This document shows, piece by piece, positions 3,474-5,306 of a stretch of 5,306 nucleotides of DNA. Every line of letters begins with the position of its first letter. Positions within the stretch are counted from its first letter, which is position 1. The stretch lies in NCBI GenBank assembly GCA_016783105.1, contig JADHXF010000089.1, positions 1 through 5,306 of the forward strand. The letters run 5' to 3'. Under the pieces are notes generated by a model. It searched no databases. It was not told the DNA's origin and saw nothing but the letters and a program-made list of their open reading frames with translations. The translations under genes were made by a program, and so were the position numbers. The stretch is from Dehalococcoidales bacterium. GTDB taxonomy: Bacteria > Chloroflexota > Dehalococcoidia > Dehalococcoidales > RBG-16-60-22.

Positions 3474-5306
3474 ATGCCGCTGGATGCCATCATTGTCAAA
3501 GGTGCCCGCGAGCACAACCTGAAGAATATAGATGTCACCATTCCCCGCGACAAGCTGGTGGTTATCACCGGTGTCTCCGGCTCGGGGAAGAGCTCGCTGG
3601 CGTTTGACACCATCTACGCTGAAGGCCAGCGCCGCTATGTGGAATCGCTCTCAGCGTATGCCCGTCAGTTTCTGGGCCGGATGGAGAAGCCGGACGTTGA
3701 CTACATCGAGGGACTGAGCCCGGCGATTTCAATCGACCAGAAGGGGCCGAGCAAAAACCCTCGCTCTACCGTGGGCACGGTGACCGAGGTCTACGATTAC
3801 CTGAGGCTGCTTTTCGCCCGGGTCGGCCATCCCCACTGTCCCGAGTGCGGCCGGGAAATCACCACCCAGACGGTGCAGCAGATTGTGGACGCGGTTCAGG
3901 GACTCCCCGAGGGCAAGCGCATCATGGTTATGGCGCCGCTGATACGCGACCGCAAGGGGGAGTACCAGCAAGTTTTTGGCGACCTGCGCAAGGCGGGCTA
4001 TGTCCGGGTGAGGGTTGACGGTGAAATTCACGACCTCTCCGAGGAATTCCAGCTGGATAAGAACAAGAAGCACTCCATTGAGGCGGTGGTCGACCGCCTG
4101 GTGGTCGGGCAGGGAGAGAGGCAGCGGATTGCCGATTCGGTAGAGACCGCCCTCAAGCTCGGTGCCGGGATGGTGCTGGTTTCTGTCATAGATGGTGAAG
4201 AGCTGCTCTTCTCCGAGCATTTTGCCTGTGTCTACGATGGCATCAGCCTCGGTGAGATAACGCCCCGCACCTTCAGCTTCAACAGCCCGCACGGCGCCTG
4301 CCCCGAATGTACCGGCTTGGGGGTCAAGCTTGAAATCGAACCGGACCTGGTCATACCTAATAAAGAGCTATCCATCGCCGGGGGGGCAATTCGTCCCTGG
4401 CAGTTTCAATCCTGGTACTTCTATCAGCTCGATTCTCTGGCGAAACAGTACGGCTTTTCCCTGAACACACCGGTCAAAGACCTCGAGGAGAAACAGCTGA
4501 ATTTGTTGCTATATGGTGAAGAGGGAGACTGGTACCGTTACCGGAGCCGCTTCGGGCGGGTCAGGGAGTATTTCAGCGGTTTTGAGGGCGTTATTCCCAG
4601 GATGGAGCGCCTCCACCGTGATACCGAGTCGGAAAACTCGCGGGCGGATATTGAACGCTATATGGTCTCCACGCCCTGTCCCGTTTGTCAGGGCAAACGG
4701 CTGAAACCGGAGTCGCTGGCGGTGACCATCGGCGGCCGGAATATTACGGACGTCAGTGAAATGTCCGTGGTGCACGAACTGGAGTGGATAACCGAAATTG
4801 GCGACAAGGTGCTAAGTGAACGGGAAAAGATGATAGCCCGGGAGATACTTAAAGAGATTCAGGCACGGCTTGGCTTTCTGAAGGATGTGGGCCTCGAATA
4901 CCTGACCGTTGACCGCGCCGCAGCGACGTTGAGCGGTGGGGAAGCGCAGCGCATCCGGCTGGCTACACAGATTGGCAGCGGGCTCATGGGCGTGCTCTAT
5001 ATCTGTGATGAGCCCACCGTGGGGCTGCACCCGGCAGATGACGCCCGTCTTATCAACACGATGAAGCGTTTGAGGGACCTGGGCAACACGATATTGATTG
5101 TTGAGCACGATGAAGCCATGATGCGCGCCGCCGACCACATCATTGATATGGGCCCCGGTGCCGGCGAGCACGGTGGTTGGATTGTGGCCATGGGCACCCT
5201 GGCTGATATTATGGCCAGCCCGGAATCCATCACCGGCCAGTATCTCAGCGGCACGAAGCAGATTCCGTTGCCCGACAAGCGGCGCCCCGGTAACGGCGGT
5301 GAAATC
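3474..5306 (+). CDS. uvrA: Excinuclease ABC subunit A (UvrA), N-terminal 611 codons, runs off window
   Basis: UvrA is the damage-recognition ATPase of nucleotide excision repair; as a dimer it loads UvrB on damaged DNA. The frame is unbroken from the ATG at 3474 to the window edge, giving 611 of the roughly 940-970 residues expected. The ATG follows AAGGA with 8 nt spacing. Visible elements are Walker [10 protein letters not shown] (33-41), Q-loop region [15 protein letters not shown] (62-76), a CPEC pair (122-125), the [17 protein letters not shown] segment with C276/C279, CPVC (402-405) before [15 protein letters not shown] signature LSGGE (486-490), Walker B LYICDEP (508-514) with Glu513, and H-loop His545 followed by [12 protein letters not shown]. 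This completes the first ATPase half; the second ATPase half and the C-terminal zinc finger lie outside. The partner half-site of C276/C279 reads C252-V-Y-D255 instead of the usual Cys-x2-Cys or Cys-x2-His. GLHP replaces the common GLHQ after Walker B. The gene is divergent from smr. Confidence 0.98.
   Translation, partial: MPLDAIIVKGAREHNLKNIDVTIPRDKLVVITGVSGSGKSSLAFDTIYAEGQRRYVESLSAYARQFLGRMEKPDVDYIEGLSPAISIDQKGPSKNPRSTVGTVTEVYDYLRLLFARVGHPHCPECGREITTQTVQQIVDAVQGLPEGKRIMVMAPLIRDRKGEYQQVFGDLRKAGYVRVRVDGEIHDLSEEFQLDKNKKHSIEAVVDRLVVGQGERQRIADSVETALKLGAGMVLVSVIDGEELLFSEHFACVYDGISLGEITPRTFSFNSPHGACPECTGLGVKLEIEPDLVIPNKELSIAGGAIRPWQFQSWYFYQLDSLAKQYGFSLNTPVKDLEEKQLNLLLYGEEGDWYRYRSRFGRVREYFSGFEGVIPRMERLHRDTESENSRADIERYMVSTPCPVCQGKRLKPESLAVTIGGRNITDVSEMSVVHELEWITEIGDKVLSEREKMIAREILKEIQARLGFLKDVGLEYLTVDRAAATLSGGEAQRIRLATQIGSGLMGVLYICDEPTVGLHPADDARLINTMKRLRDLGNTILIVEHDEAMMRAADHIIDMGPGAGEHGGWIVAMGTLADIMASPESITGQYLSGTKQIPLPDKRRPGNGGEI

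Noticed and set aside
3366..3515. A 50-codon N-terminal extension of the Smr protein.
   Set aside because: It would cross the divergent promoter region and overlap the start of uvrA on the other strand; the extra residues do not look like a domain.
3729..5278. Several long antisense open frames within uvrA (for example 3729-4292, 4812-5171).
   Set aside because: They are opposite-strand shadows of a strongly conserved coding frame, without domain-like sequence or ribosome binding sites.

Overview
This window looks like an ordinary bacterial chromosomal segment of moderate GC content. It has sigma70-type -35/-10 promoters, good Shine-Dalgarno sites before most genes, tRNA genes with CCA encoded, and a housekeeping DNA-repair gene (uvrA). 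The style of the UvrA and Smr proteins, together with scattered single tRNAs and SDR enzymes, made me think of Chloroflexota (Dehalococcoidia-like) or another anaerobic environmental lineage. That is an impression, not a demonstration.

Layout: (1) 1-899, minus strand: the first 28 codons of an unidentified gene, preceded by a complete short-chain dehydrogenase/reductase (SDR1, 253 aa). They are co-directional and 51 bp apart, so probably an operon. (2) 900-1042: a divergent control region with a candidate promoter for each side and two overlapping inverted repeats. (3) 1043-1849, plus strand: a stand-alone ABC ATPase of the ModF/YlmA-like type (COG1119), with no permease in view. (4) 1908-1983, minus: tRNA-Arg(TCG). 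(5) 1984-2103: divergent promoters for tRNA-Arg and the next gene. (6) 2104-2928, plus: a second SDR (SDR2, 274 aa), ending 5 bp before the 3' end of tRNA-His(GTG), which lies on the minus strand at 2934-3011 with its own strong promoter. (7) 3081-3365, minus: a 94-aa stand-alone Smr-domain protein. (8) 3366-3473: divergent promoters. (9) 3474 to the window end, plus: the first 611 codons of uvrA, open to the edge and without frameshift.

The window reads as four or five independent transcription units rather than one system. SDR1 carries basic residues and SDR2 an aspartate at the cofactor-selecting position, so they probably use NADP(H) and NAD(H) respectively; their substrates cannot be read from sequence. 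I found no mobile element, CRISPR array, toxin-antitoxin pair or obvious new system. No non-coding stretch exceeds about 145 bp. The points most worth a second look are the operator-like repeats at 938-967, the stand-alone Smr protein that lacks the acidic residue of the LDxR/LDxH motif, and the Cys-x2-Asp in place of a usual Cys-x2-Cys/His zinc half-site in UvrA.
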